NCBI GenBank assembly: GCA_020746105.1
Contig: CM036624.1
Span: 25,876,084 to 25,940,083 of the forward strand
DNA from: Trogon surrucura
Taxonomy: Eukaryota; Chordata; Aves; Trogoniformes; Trogonidae
Reading direction: 5' to 3'
DNA length: 64,000 nucleotides
The notes under the pieces are model-generated. The model saw only the letters and a list, made by a program, of their open reading frames with translations, was not told where the DNA came from and did not search any database. Below, one piece after another: positions 1 through 12,600 of the stretch; within the stretch, counting starts at the first letter, position 1; each line of letters begins with the position of its first letter. A program made the position numbers and the translations under genes.

Positions 1-3000
1 AGCTTGAAGGATTTATGTATATGGTTACTATAATCCTCACTGGATCACTCCATTAACATTACAGGTTTTACCTGAATTCTTCTGTGGCCACCTCTCAGCA
101 GTGCTGCAGTGTCTTACAGCCATTAATTTTTTCTATCCACACACAATTCCCATGAAGCCACTGTTGCTTTCTCAATAGGAAACTGAGTGCCAGGTAAATG
201 TCATGCTCAAAGTCACAAAGGTTTGCAGCAAATCCCATGTCAATGGGAACTCACAACTGGCAGTCACAAAACGATGACATATCCAATACATCTTATATTA
301 CTTCAAATTATTGAGAGTTGAAATACCTTAAGATAGAATTAAATACCTTTTAAATACAACAAAAAAACTTTAATTGGATGTGGCCACTGTAGGTCCTACC
401 TCTGTACCCACAAGAAGCAGCAGATGGTTTCCATTGATAATTGTAATGCAACTGGAAAATGAATGTTGACAAAATCAACAGATTCTGAATGTTCTCCACA
501 GCTTTGCTTTGAAACACCACCTTTTTAGCACCTGCAGTCCCTTTAATGAAACAATGTCAGTCATTTCTGCAGAAAACACGACATAGTAGTCCCAGCTAAT
601 AAAACCTGTAATTTGCTGGGACCGTAGGTATTGAAGTCCATGACTGAGTGTTTCAGAGAGTTAAGTTTTTACTTTCCCTAGGGATCCATGAAAAGACAAG
701 CAGGAAGAAAGGTAAAACTCTAAGATGCAGAGGTATATGTCATCAAGTACTGATGCAATCATGTTCAGGTGCAGGTAAATGGAGCTGCTCTACTTCTATT
801 TCAGAATAATTTAGTAAAAGAGCTTTCTGCACACTTCTTGCCACATTTGTTTTTACCATTATACTATCGTCTGCAAACTTAACACAAGTCATACTTGTGG
901 AAATTGGGATTTTACAACTGTTGCAGCATTCACTTGTAGGACAGTTGCCACATTTTTAATTTATCAGCCTTTAAAATGCCCTTTGAACCTTTTGATTTAT
1001 GCAAGTTGTTAAGCTGTAGAAATATAAATAGACATACAAGGGGAAAACTATGAAGCATGTTACATTCTTGGTTTACAAAAGCAAAGGACTGGAAAACAGG
1101 ACAGATACTGCCTGTGCATTGTCTTATGGGAAGATCCTTGTGTGTTGGATAAGGGAAGTGATATCCCATCATCCACTTTTAAACTAGCTCTTGAGAAACG
1201 TGTTACAGATAATGCAGTCAGAAAGAGCTACGTACATTAAAAAAGGAGATAGTGGGCAAAGGCTGACGAAGTCAGCTCCTGAACCATGACATTCAGTGTT
1301 CAGAGAACAAAGTTGAGGCTTGAAAATGCAAAAGAGCAACAAAGCAAAAGTCACGTTAAACAGTTGTATGGAGTGAGGTGGACTTGCAATAACAAAAATT
1401 GCTGTGTGTTTGTGACTTCCGGTAAACTTCTTTCTTCACATTATCAACTTTGTTGTATTGATAATTCTGTATGTAGAAAGAAAAAAAGGGAAAAGCCATC
1501 TTTACTGAATGCCCTTTGTGTAGCAGGAAGGAAGTAACAGGTATATTTAAATGAACTGTTGTATTTATTTTTCTTTGCGTTGAGATGGCACTTAGACCAC
1601 CACTCAAGCCAGACATGAGAGGACAGTGGGAACTGCAGATCTACATTAGCTCTTACATGTTTTATCTGTCTTACTACAGAATGAGCGAAGTAGAGGACTC
1701 ATTCGTGTATTAAAGCAAGATAACAGTTGCGAAGATACACACCTTTATTTTCCAAATATCTTGAGTGGACCTTAAAGCAGACAGTAAATATTGTAAGAAC
1801 TGATTAGCGTGTAAGCTTATGGTTTTATAACACTAAAAAACCTACAACCATCTCTACAGACAGGTGGGGTATGTTTTGAGTTTGTCCTAGATTACAGTGT
1901 ACAGTTACAAGAGAATGACTGACAGATTAGAAAATCAAACCAGCAATTTTTTGTACACACATCTGTGTGTCCGTGTATGTGTTTCAATCCATAGAACTTC
2001 AGAAAATTCAAAAGTAATTCAAGCACTATGTTGATCAGCTTGTATGCAGATTTTATTCAAACATAATTACTGTTTGGTTCAGAAAAATTTGGAAAATATG
2101 GAAAAATCCTGTCCTTAATTATCAGAATAGCATACATTGCACTGTAGCAATTTATGTCCCTAGCTGGTTGATGTGCAAAACTCCTCTATATATATCTCCT
2201 TTATCTTTCTGCCAGGATCTGAGTCTTGAGAAAACCAAGGTTGGCAAATGACTAAAACTAAAAGTAATTTTCAAATGCTTTGTTTTAAAGCAATTTATCA
2301 ATATTTTAGGGGCCAAAGGTAGCTTCAGCCTGTTACTGCAGATCTAGGTCTTCTGAAGACTTTCACCAGGCTCAAGTCTAAGCACATCAGTCATACTTTA
2401 GACATAAACATGTCTGCTAAATTACTGAAAGTAAAATATGTGTATTTGTCCTTGCAGTATGAGGGCTTTGAACCATGGGTGAAATTTCACAAATTGTTTT
2501 GTCATGGAATTGTTTTACAAGAGTTTATGAAACATCTTCAAGTACCAAAATGAATTGATTTACAGCATATGTTAATTGCAGGAGACTTTGTTCTTCACAC
2601 AGAGATAGAAGACCTCAAAAACATCTTAACCCAACTGGGTAAATGGTGTAAAAAGCATCCAAAAATATTGCAGCTGCATGGCATTCTTCAATCATTTTTA
2701 AGCTCATTATTACTGCTTATTTATAAATCCCTAGAAATAGGTGTTTCTAATAGATCTGTTGATAGATCCTGAACCAGAATGACACAAATGGCACACTGTA
2801 ATTAGGCAGGGGGAGGGGGAATGAATCTGATGTTCTGCCAAAGCTCATTAAAACGGGTTGTGCACTCCAGTGCACAGAATATCGCTCATGACCGGTAACA
2901 GAGGAGCATACTACTAGCTGGGTAGGGAGGGGAGCATGAGATTATTTTTCTAAAAACTGAGGGAAATATTGGAGAAGAATGGACAAGTGAAAAAACAGAG

Positions 3001-5214
3001 TGAGTCGTCTTTTCAACGACTGAGCTATTGCTGTTCCTGACCATATGCTGGCAAACCAAAACGCCATTGTGCTTTATTAGCAGGGCAGAGGTTTACTGCT
3101 CAGAAGTGCCAAGGCCAGAGTCACTGTCTGTACTGCCTAACCTGACTGGCACTTATTTGGCAAGGTGCACAAATTTCTTGGCAGTGCTGGTTCCACTTAC
3201 CAATCATGTACTATACATTCCTGTGTATTTATGTTTGACAGTGTAAAAAAGATGTGTGTGATGCCTGGAGCTGCCATTTCTTACTAAAGCTGGTGCAGTT
3301 TTAGAAAGCATTTGATGTTGCGATAACTTTTGTGCATTCTTACTCATCCTTGCTTTCTAATGGAGAGGTTTTTACCCTGAAGGATGCTCTTAATATGTAG
3401 ATAACACATCACCATTTGCTCCAGCAATGCCAAATGAAACACAGCTTACTAGCTGGCAGCCTTGGCTTTGCTGCATTTACTTTGGCCAGACAGAATGGGC
3501 AGAGAAGAGGGGAAAAATGTTGTTGAGTGCAGCAACTTACCCATGAAGCTTATTCTGCAAACAAATTCCCTGTAGTTCACAGAAAGGTATAAAAACAGTT
3601 AAACAGGGGCATGCACAGCGAAAAAGCTTTAAGTGCATTGGATATCCACTAAAAAAAAATGTAGAAAATAAATACTTTATAAAATACTAAGAAATAGAGA
3701 TTAACAAGGTGGATGTAAACTTGAAGGAAGGATTAAGGTAAGCTATTTAGTAACCAATTAGCAAAATCAGTGTAATGAAGCTTTCTGTGACAAAGGGAAG
3801 AACAGTTCCCTTCTGCTGAGTCCCACATAAGAGGAGTTTGAAAGTTGCTTCAGTCATAACGTGTCAGGACAGGAGGCCGAATTTCAGCACCTCTTCTGCA
3901 CAGGTCTTCAGGGAGAACATAGATCCTTAAAGGTCTAACATTATCTATTAAATACTTCTTTGGCTTTCATAAACTTTGCCTTAGTGAGTATAAGGTATTA
4001 TTATTCTTTAAATCCTGTACCAAGCAGAATATGGTTCTCATTTATATAGAGCAGGTGAGAGGATTTGTCACCACTCAGATAGTAGATGGTTGAGCTGAAG
4101 CACTGAGCAGAAATCTCTTGAGTCCTAGTTCAGTGTTCCCTTGGTAAATGTTATTTCCAGGCAAACTAAGTTTGAGACTCCTTGTTTGAATGTTTTTCCC
4201 ATATCCTATGGACTCACTGTGCCCATATTCCATGAAGAATATTAGCCCTGTTCATTACTTACTAATCAGACACTAAAACTCCCTGGATCCAGCTGTAATC
4301 TTATAAATCTTGTGCAACAACAAAGCTGATAGATAACCTGTTCTAAGCAGGGATGGGGGATTCCAGACTGAACACTTGCCAGCTACTTCTAATCCAAATC
4401 ATGAACAAATGACTGCTTTCTATTGTATCACTGTAAGACTATATAGGGTGAGTTGAAGTACCTATAGAAATGCTGGTGAAAAACAAGCTTTCTCTATTCT
4501 GAGGAAAGCAGAAAGCAGATCCCCTCTAAGGTTCTTTTTGGTAACTGCTCTGGAGTTGATCGCCCTATGTGGACTGATATTTGCTGAGAATCTGGGATAG
4601 AGGTTTTCCTGTACTCAGTAATTTGGGACTGGAAGTTACAAACCAGAACAACCATGGCAGTCATGGCTACTTGAAAATGATTTTTTTCAGTGTCTCTGCT
4701 TTAATTGCTATGCTATGTTCTCACAACAGTCATAGCTGCTTTTGATCAATGCTAATAGTTGGACAAGCCTTGAAAATGCATGAAAAGGTTTTCATGACAA
4801 AAGCCAGGGAATGGCAGAAGAAAGTCATGGAAAAGGTGAATTTTCAGACTCTGTGCATGTATACCTGGTGAACAGAAGCAATTAGCTGTGCTATCAGCAG
4901 CTCTGGACAAAATCATGGTGGAATTTTTATGATGTGCAGCATCAAGAACAAGTTCCATAACTTGTTTAAGGTGTTGTACAAATTCACAACTTAGTATTTG
5001 TGGCACCTAAAATTATTCCTAATACTAAACATACAAATTAATGGTAAAGCCAGGAATATGTCCAGGCCTCTACAATGCTTCCTATATTTACATTTTTCCT
5101 TTTGCATAGATAGAGAGTTTCTCTTTGTAAATGAATGAACAGGTGCTAAGATGTACCAGTAAAGAGGTTACAGAACATTAGTTGCTGCTTTGAAGTATTA
5201 GCTTTAGCGGAAGT
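1..5214. other. upstream intergenic DNA, no gene seen
   Basis: AT-rich single-copy-looking DNA. All open frames are short (under 100 codons), overlap one another on both strands, and resemble no family I recognise. I see no splice-flanked exon, RNA gene or clear transposon. In mammals ST6GALNAC3 lies upstream of ST6GALNAC5 in the same orientation, so this is probably the spacer between the two. That is synteny knowledge and is not visible here. Confidence 0.6.
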
Positions 5215-6028
5215 AAATTAGAACATAAAGAAAGCCAGGAGTAAGTCTACTCCTGAGGCAACTGATGACTTGTTTAGAGAAGCTTCAACACCAAGTGACC
5301 CAGGATTTTACTGCTGCTGCAGGAGGCAGAAAGTAAGGTGCACAGCCAAAGGCTGACCTCTCTCACAAGTGGCCATTCATGAAGCCAGGGAGGTATTTAG
5401 TGGATAACATTTGTGGTATACCACATGTCTGCTGGAAATACAATATAGCAGAGAGGAAACAGTCCAGGAGGTTCCTGGAGTGTGGAAGGGAACTTTCTGA
5501 CACAGCTGTGGGTGAGCCAACTAGGAGAGGTGCCTGCTGGACCTGTTGTTTGTGAACAGAGAGGGACTTGTGGGTGATATCATGGTTTGAGGGCATCTTG
5601 GGCATAGGGATCACAAAATTATAGTTTTTGATTCTTGAAGAAGTAAGGTGGTGTGTCATCAGAACTGCTACCTTTGACTTCCAGAGGGCAAACTTTGCCT
5701 TTTTTAGGAGACTAGTTGAGAGAGTCCCTTGGGAGGCAGTCCTGAAGGGAAGAGAGTCCAGGAAGACTGGACATTTTTCAAGAAGGAAGTCTTGAAGAGG
5801 TTTACGTTAGATTTTATGAAAAATTTCTTCACCAAAAGGGTTGTTAAGCATAGGAACAGGCTGCCCAGGGAAGTGGTTGAGTCACCAACCATGGAGGTAT
5901 TTAAAAGACCTGTAGATGTGGTGCTTAGGGATATGGTTTAGTGGTGGATCTGGCATTTTTAGGTTAATCATTTAGACATGATGATCCTAAAGGTCTTTTC
6001 CAACCCAAATAATTATGTGAATCTTAAT
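5215..6028 (+). mobile_element. CR1 LINE fragment with a large internal deletion
   Basis: The first part (to about 5795) reads as the decayed region of CR1 ORF2 that follows the endonuclease, with phrases such as 'FVNREGL..D' and 'LGHSDH' recoverable across several frames. At about 5795-5799 it jumps directly to the extreme C-terminus of ORF2 (residues like [20 protein letters not shown]). The usual CR1 3' end follows: 'agtggtggatctggca' and 'aggtcttttccaaccc'. The reverse transcriptase core between them is missing. Frame is kept across the join, giving a 70-codon open frame at 5729-5941, but I see no reason to think it is expressed. The 3' boundary is clear to within a few bases. The 5' boundary is approximate and could lie 100-150 bp further in. 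Confidence 0.85.
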
Positions 6029-8404
6029 GGCTTCTTCTGAAGCAGGTAGTTTAGAGATGTTACACCAGATCTTCTCCAGAGGACTGTTCTTTAATTAGCA
6101 GTACCTGCAGGTGCTAGCTAAACAGGTGCTATAGCTGTTTTGTGCAGTGTATCTGGAGGCCTGGCACACTCTTTGTGTGATGAACTTTTGTCCATCTGGG
6201 TATTTGAGAGCTGCTTACCTGAGTCAACTCCTAGGATGCCTGATTCCATCTCTGTCCCAATTGGGATTGTACTTGCAACCTTGAAGTTTACATGACAAGG
6301 GAGTGAAGTCTGGAAAGAAACAAGGAGATAAATATTTCTCTCTGCTGAAGTCACGAATAATTTTGCCATCAAATTCAATGGTATTAGAATAAGATTTTAT
6401 CAAGTATAGGTAACTTTGACTCTTTTGATTACAGGGCTCTCTTGACTTCAGGTATGGCATGACCTGTTCAGAGTCAAAATGCTGTTGTTATGGGTGTCAG
6501 TTATTGTGATGATTTCCCAAGGTGTATTTCAAGCCCTGGATTCCCTCATTAGTTTTTGGTCCTAATCAGTGATTTTTTGTTCTCATTCTGGAATTTGACA
6601 TTTCATATTAATAAATGGTGTTTGCAAGGCAGTGGGTGTTAATATCGGAGTGGGCAGGAGCTTTGCTGACCCTGACATTTGATAAAGACCTCATCTACCT
6701 ACATAAATCTGCTTGGTTAGCAGAAGACTTTGTGATGTATTTATTTCTGAACAATAACACAAGCCAAACATACATCAGTAAAGTGAAAGAAAGAAAACAT
6801 ATCAACAGGAGTCTGAACGGAAACCAAATACTGATGAGAATGAAACCTTATCTCAGGATGCAGGGGTTGGCATTCCCTGCTTCTAACAGCTTTCACAAAC
6901 CAAAGAAGAGAGAGAGATGTTTTATAAAAATTATAAAGAAATTGTGAGACCTCCTTGGATAACTATCCACCTACATGTATCTGTCACTGAAAAACCAAGC
7001 AGCAGGAATAAAAACCAATAAATGCTTATTCTTCGGTATGGCCAAGTGTCAGCCATGGAGTCCAGTGAAATGAACATGCTCTGTCTTGTGTAAATATATA
7101 TATTAATCGCTTGGAGCTGCGCTATCAAAGAAAACCAGCAGAACAACAAAACAAAGAAGCTCCGAGGCCTTCCACTGCCTACAGCAATATGTAGTTGAAG
7201 ATGAATACTCTGCTCATTTCCATTCTGAACTAAACTCCATCTTCAATGCCATCAATATCATCAGTGTCATTACTGCAACTACTGCATGAATTTGATGCAA
7301 TAACTATTAATTAGACCATTTTGCCCTCCTTCAACAACAGCCCTAGTACTTCAGATCCTAATGGAGTTTATCTTATTGTATTTTGATTTTGCTCAGAGCA
7401 GCTTTTCTGAATTCTAAGCTACTGTAAGGTAATTGAAAGTACAGCAAAGGTTATAGAATACCCTTCATACTTTACCAGCTCATCTGCTTCACAACATTAC
7501 ACATCAGCAGCATAAACAGGCAGCTCAATAATGAAGAATGCTGACATAAAAAATAGCACCCTACAATCACACACTCTAAGTCTTTTCACTCCTCTCTCGG
7601 TGGTCAGCAAGGTGAACAAAACTGGGAATGTCAGATCAAAGTGAGAGACACAAATCAGTTAAAACTCTTCACTTTCAGAGCAAGATCTATTCATTCTTAA
7701 AAGATCATTAGCTGTTCCATTTGTCTCTCACCATGATGGTTGTCCTGTATACCTCTGATACTTTTGGATTAGTCTAAATCTAATAGTTTCTTTTGTCAGC
7801 CTATAGGTATATTTGGCATGTTATCCAACTTGCTGGTTTAATCTTTCTGTTGGTACATGGAAGAGCAGTAAGTTAATTTGCATCGTAGGAGCACAGGTTG
7901 CCGCATCATCACTCTGCTCAGAGAGTAATGTATATCTGCCTGTGCTGACATTGCTGTGTCTCCTGCCTCCTTTAGTTACTGAGTAGAGATAGAACAAGGA
8001 ATACACGTCTTTTCTTATCTAGGTCTGTCTCACCTGCTCCTTTGTGTTTTCACAATCCCCGTCACAAACAGAGATGAGCTGCTCTGCTTCCGCGAAATGA
8101 AACAAAGAAAACTCAGGGTATCTTCTGAAAACCCAGCTCTTTCAGTCTGTTGCAGGAACCAGCCACAAAGAGGTTGCAAAGATTTCCTGGTATTCCCATC
8201 AGTGTTCAGCTGTGGAGGTGACACCTGCCTCCTAATTCATAAACATGTGAAGTCATACTTGCCTATAATTTTAGAAGGGGACAACGGGTTTTACTGATCA
8301 TTGCTATCGCAGTCCTTGCTGCTACTGTGGATGAGTTTCTGCTTCCTCACTCAAACAAATTATCTAAAGTTTAAGAGCTAATTTATCAGCCAGGGAAATT
8401 TTAA

Positions 8405-8455
8405 TGTGTGTACTCGTATATGTATATGCATAGATATATATACACACACACACGC
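8405..8455. repeat. degenerate TG/TA/CA microsatellite
   Basis: Alternating purine-pyrimidine tract: GT steps, then TATATG and ATATATAT units, ending in ACACACACACAC. Interrupted and short. Confidence 0.75.
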
Positions 8456-9623
8456 ATCAGTGTGGATGTTAGAATCAGCTATTTGATAAAATTGCTCCAT
8501 TTCCTGCCTCTGGATTGGAGTATATTTTGAAGGAAAGCACATTCTGGTCAAATCTCATTTCAGAAATTACTGAGATATGTGGGATTTGTTTGGTGGTTTA
8601 TTTTAATGGAAAAGAATGTTAGATGGAACCTAAGTTTTTGAGACTGCAAAATGCTAAGCCTCATCAGGTTCCACTTCCTGTTTTTCAGGTGTATCATAAC
8701 CAATACACCAACATCTAACTAGATCACCTGCATCTGATCCAGCAGCCTCCATGCAAGCAAAACCTCTGTTGACTCTCACTGACTTAAGAGAAGATTCTCA
8801 TTGCTACTGATGATCAGTTTGAGTTCCTACAAACGTGAAGCTTTAGGTCCAAATGTGCTGAGAGGCTTAAAAATATCCAGGAAGAGAAGTAACTCAAAAA
8901 AGTAACTCAAAAGTGTCATGATGCAGTTTTCTTATCATTGAAGTTATTCCTGAAATGGAAGAGACCTACAGGGGCTTTCATAATCTTTTTATAACATCAT
9001 TATAACCTCATCCCTTTAGAACACTTGATACTCTTGGCTCCCAGAAATGGAGCACGAGTGAAGTGAGCACATGGTCATACTTGGCAGCATCACACGCTGA
9101 AATTTTTGATTCTGAGGTTCAGTGCAACTTTTGCCTGAGTGATTCGTGAGGTAGATGCTAGGAAGGAGGCTTGAGGAATTATCGCTACATGTCTCTGTGG
9201 TTTGGGCTCGTAGGTATTTAAAACTCCATTATTGTTTTAGTAAAGCTGTGCAGGAATCTGCTGAAAACTCTGTCTCCCTTGATTCTTAATGTCTACAGGA
9301 TATTCCTTATGATAAATATTAATAATTTGCAAGGACATGGATGAATGCATTTTTATAATTATCAAAAAATAGACATACTGGTTTAGTGTTCAAAATTAAT
9401 TATAGTAGGGAAACTAGCATTCCACAAGGGAATTACATTAACTCAGAGTGAGTTCATTTTTGCCTTTCAATTTATTTTTGTTAAACTTTATTTACTGATT
9501 TTGTATTTAACTTCTATGTGCTTAGTGAGATATTAATTTTCACAACTAGAGGGCTTTATTCCTAAATGTTTGATTTGATGTGTATTTAATTTACATCGCC
9601 ATATATTTAAACCTGTTACAAGT

Positions 9624-9648
9624 CCACATATATATATGTACACACACA
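9624..9648. repeat. short AT/AC alternating tract
   Basis: ACATATATATATGT followed by ACACACAC. Small simple repeat inside an AT-rich stretch. Confidence 0.65.
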
Positions 9649-12600
9649 AAACTTAAGAAGAAAACAAGAGTAACAAATTTTGAAAAAGTTCCTTCAGTTG
9701 CAACATTCTTTCTGGTGTGGGAATAGAAAATAAGTATTTAAGAATTTTAGATTGCTTTTCACTCTATAGATGCCTCAGTCTACCACGTTACTGAAAGGCA
9801 AGGGTTGCCAAGAGCTAGTGGTAGTTAGACATTGCCAATGTCAGGGCCAACTAAATGTCCCATCACCTTCTCTGGCTGTCCTGTGTCCTACCTGAGGATC
9901 ACATTCCACCCAAGAAATGTACTCCTTGGCCATGGAGTGTTATCTGCAATCATCTTCATAGTGGGAATGATGATCTGATTACACTTAATTGCAGAAACCT
10001 GTGATAAATTGGAACCAGCTGTTTAGTTAGTTTCATCAGGTACCTCTCAGCAGTTCACCTGTACTTTGCTGATTTCTCTGTTGCTATAGGGACTAATTCT
10101 AGCTTCCCAAATCTCTAGCATTGAGATTGGTGTGGAGGTTACAGGTTACAGCTCTAAGTAAGTGGGCAGTGGAAGGATCTTTGTAAAGACTTATCTGCAA
10201 GAAGCTCCAAGCTCGTCTGCTGTATGAGAGAACAGTAACAGCGACTAGGGATGGGAAGGACTCAGGTAAGGCTTGATGTGTACTGGAGAGCACTAGTGTG
10301 GGAGGATGTTTTCTCAGTATTATTCATGTGAACATAATGCAGGAAAGCAGTACAAAAAAAGTCTAAGATGTCACAGAAGGAGGTTCTGACATTTAAGACG
10401 GGGGAAGCAGGAAGCCAGGAAATGGGAGGAGGAGTTTGTACCACAGCTACTCACAGGACGGCTGGTTTGACTGAAGGTATTTCCTTTCTATTTGTAGAGG
10501 TAAAGGCTTATTCATTCTAATACTGCTGGCATATCTCTACATGGCTCTTTCAGAACACTGAGGAAGGGTAATAAAAAAATTGTACAACCTTTTGAGAATA
10601 AGGATTTTTCTTTTTTCTTCAGGGTGATATGCTTTACTGCAAGGGGAGGAGACACTTCTTCCTTACAACACTCCAGTGATCACAGCATGGGAGAACAGTC
10701 CATAATACTTCTAAAGAATTCTTCATTCCTCATATGATGTGAAAATCCAAGACTGGGGTAAAGTATTTTTTCATTTGAAGCCCTGCTGCACCCCATGCAG
10801 GCCACTGTGAAGGTCCTCAGACTTGTAAGTTTTCAGTTTAGTGAGTAGAGAGACAGCAGTTCCACAGCTATCATCCCTTGAGCTCCAGAATCTTTGGCTG
10901 AATCCTAATCCACCTCACATCGGGCAAGTTGTTTGGGAACTATAGCTCCCTGTAGAATCTGTCTTAGAGTCTCCAAACTTATTATAAAACGGGACACTAT
11001 TTTAAGGGCAGTTCTGCAAATGCAAGCTCTCAGCTTTAATGCTTTCTATTTTGGAGCCTCCATCCAATTTCTCTAGTCTTTTAGATTAGTTTGCTTCCAT
11101 TAGCAAAAATAGCACTGAATGTGAGCACCCTTGACTACTCTCCCTCGAAAGTCAAAAATGAGATAGTATTGTCACATTAGTATGCATCCTTGCTCAGAAC
11201 AGTGTAACTGATGCAATACATTTACAGCAAATTTTTAAATTTCCATCATAGTAAAGAGAAACTGCCATTCAATCCAGTGAAACGCTTTCTCAGCGTCAAA
11301 AGATGCTATTACCACAAGACTGGCATCATTTTTCACCTTAAAGAGGATATTAAATAAGCACAGCAAAATCGTGCAGGTGAGCCTACTGTACTAAGCATAA
11401 AATAAACCCACGCATTGTTCAGGATGAATTATTTTAATGCTTATACTTTGAGTCAATTGGCCAATAACTTTGCCAATTTGTTAATACCTGCATTTAGGAA
11501 TAAAATGAATCTATGTAACCCATATTCCTATATGTTTTAGTCTGTTTCAGTGTTGCCACAATCAGCACCCTGCAGTCTGTGAAGTAGCTGCTGGTCAGCA
11601 CCTGGTTTGCATAATCTAGTGTTGCAAAGATGCAAAAAACAGCCAACATCAGCCGCAAAAAAAATGTTCCCTTTTTGAAATGTGAAGGCTAACCTTGTCT
11701 AATGATTACAAGATTTATGAACAATTCAATAGCAATAGACTAGAAAAGTGAAAGGTCAGTCCACATGTACACAAAGACTAAGCAGCTTTGGGTGAGATGA
11801 AAGATAAGACAAAGATCCAGCTTAGATCCAGAGCTGTATTTTCAAGACAGCACAGCATGCTGAGAAGTAACATCCTTACACAGAAATATTTAGGTTTGAG
11901 TTTAGGAATATACTTTAATCACTCAGATTTGAATATACAGTCTCTCTCTCCATGGATCTTGAGCTCGAAGCAGGATGAGGCAGAGATGTTATTTTCCTTT
12001 ACACAACTTCTTTATTGAGATTTAGAAATGCATACTGTGCTTTCTCTGTGTACTGTCTTCTACTTATTTTGCTAAATCCTAATCAGCTGGCTTGAAATGT
12101 CAGCAGCCCAGGGCAGCCTTTAGGCCCCAAAGCTTTATTTTCTGTTTGTGTGAGTGAAACTATGCAGATCAGACTTAATACTTTTCTTAATATCTCTTTT
12201 GACTTCTTGACAGTCTAAGATGATGTCTAAGGCCTTGTTTATCCCTGGCATATCCCTCAAAGTGCTTCCTACTGTATCCATATTTGCTGCCTATACTCCT
12301 TCTCACCCACTCTAATCCATTTCCCTTCCTCTCTTGGCTTCAAATGTGTAAAGTTGCAAATAGGACACACTTTCTTCTCCATGTTAGTTAATAATACCCA
12401 GACTATGAAACTAAAACTTACAATGCTGCCTTTCTAATTAATCAAAAAGACATTCTGTAGTAATATAGCTACAGATAAGTAGCTGTGCCAGCAATCACCC
12501 AGTGCTCTGTTGAAAAGCAGTTTGCCAAGCAGACCCATCATTAGGCAGTTACACTATGGAGCTCTGCATGGACTGGGTAAGTACACAGCGGAGTAGGTGG

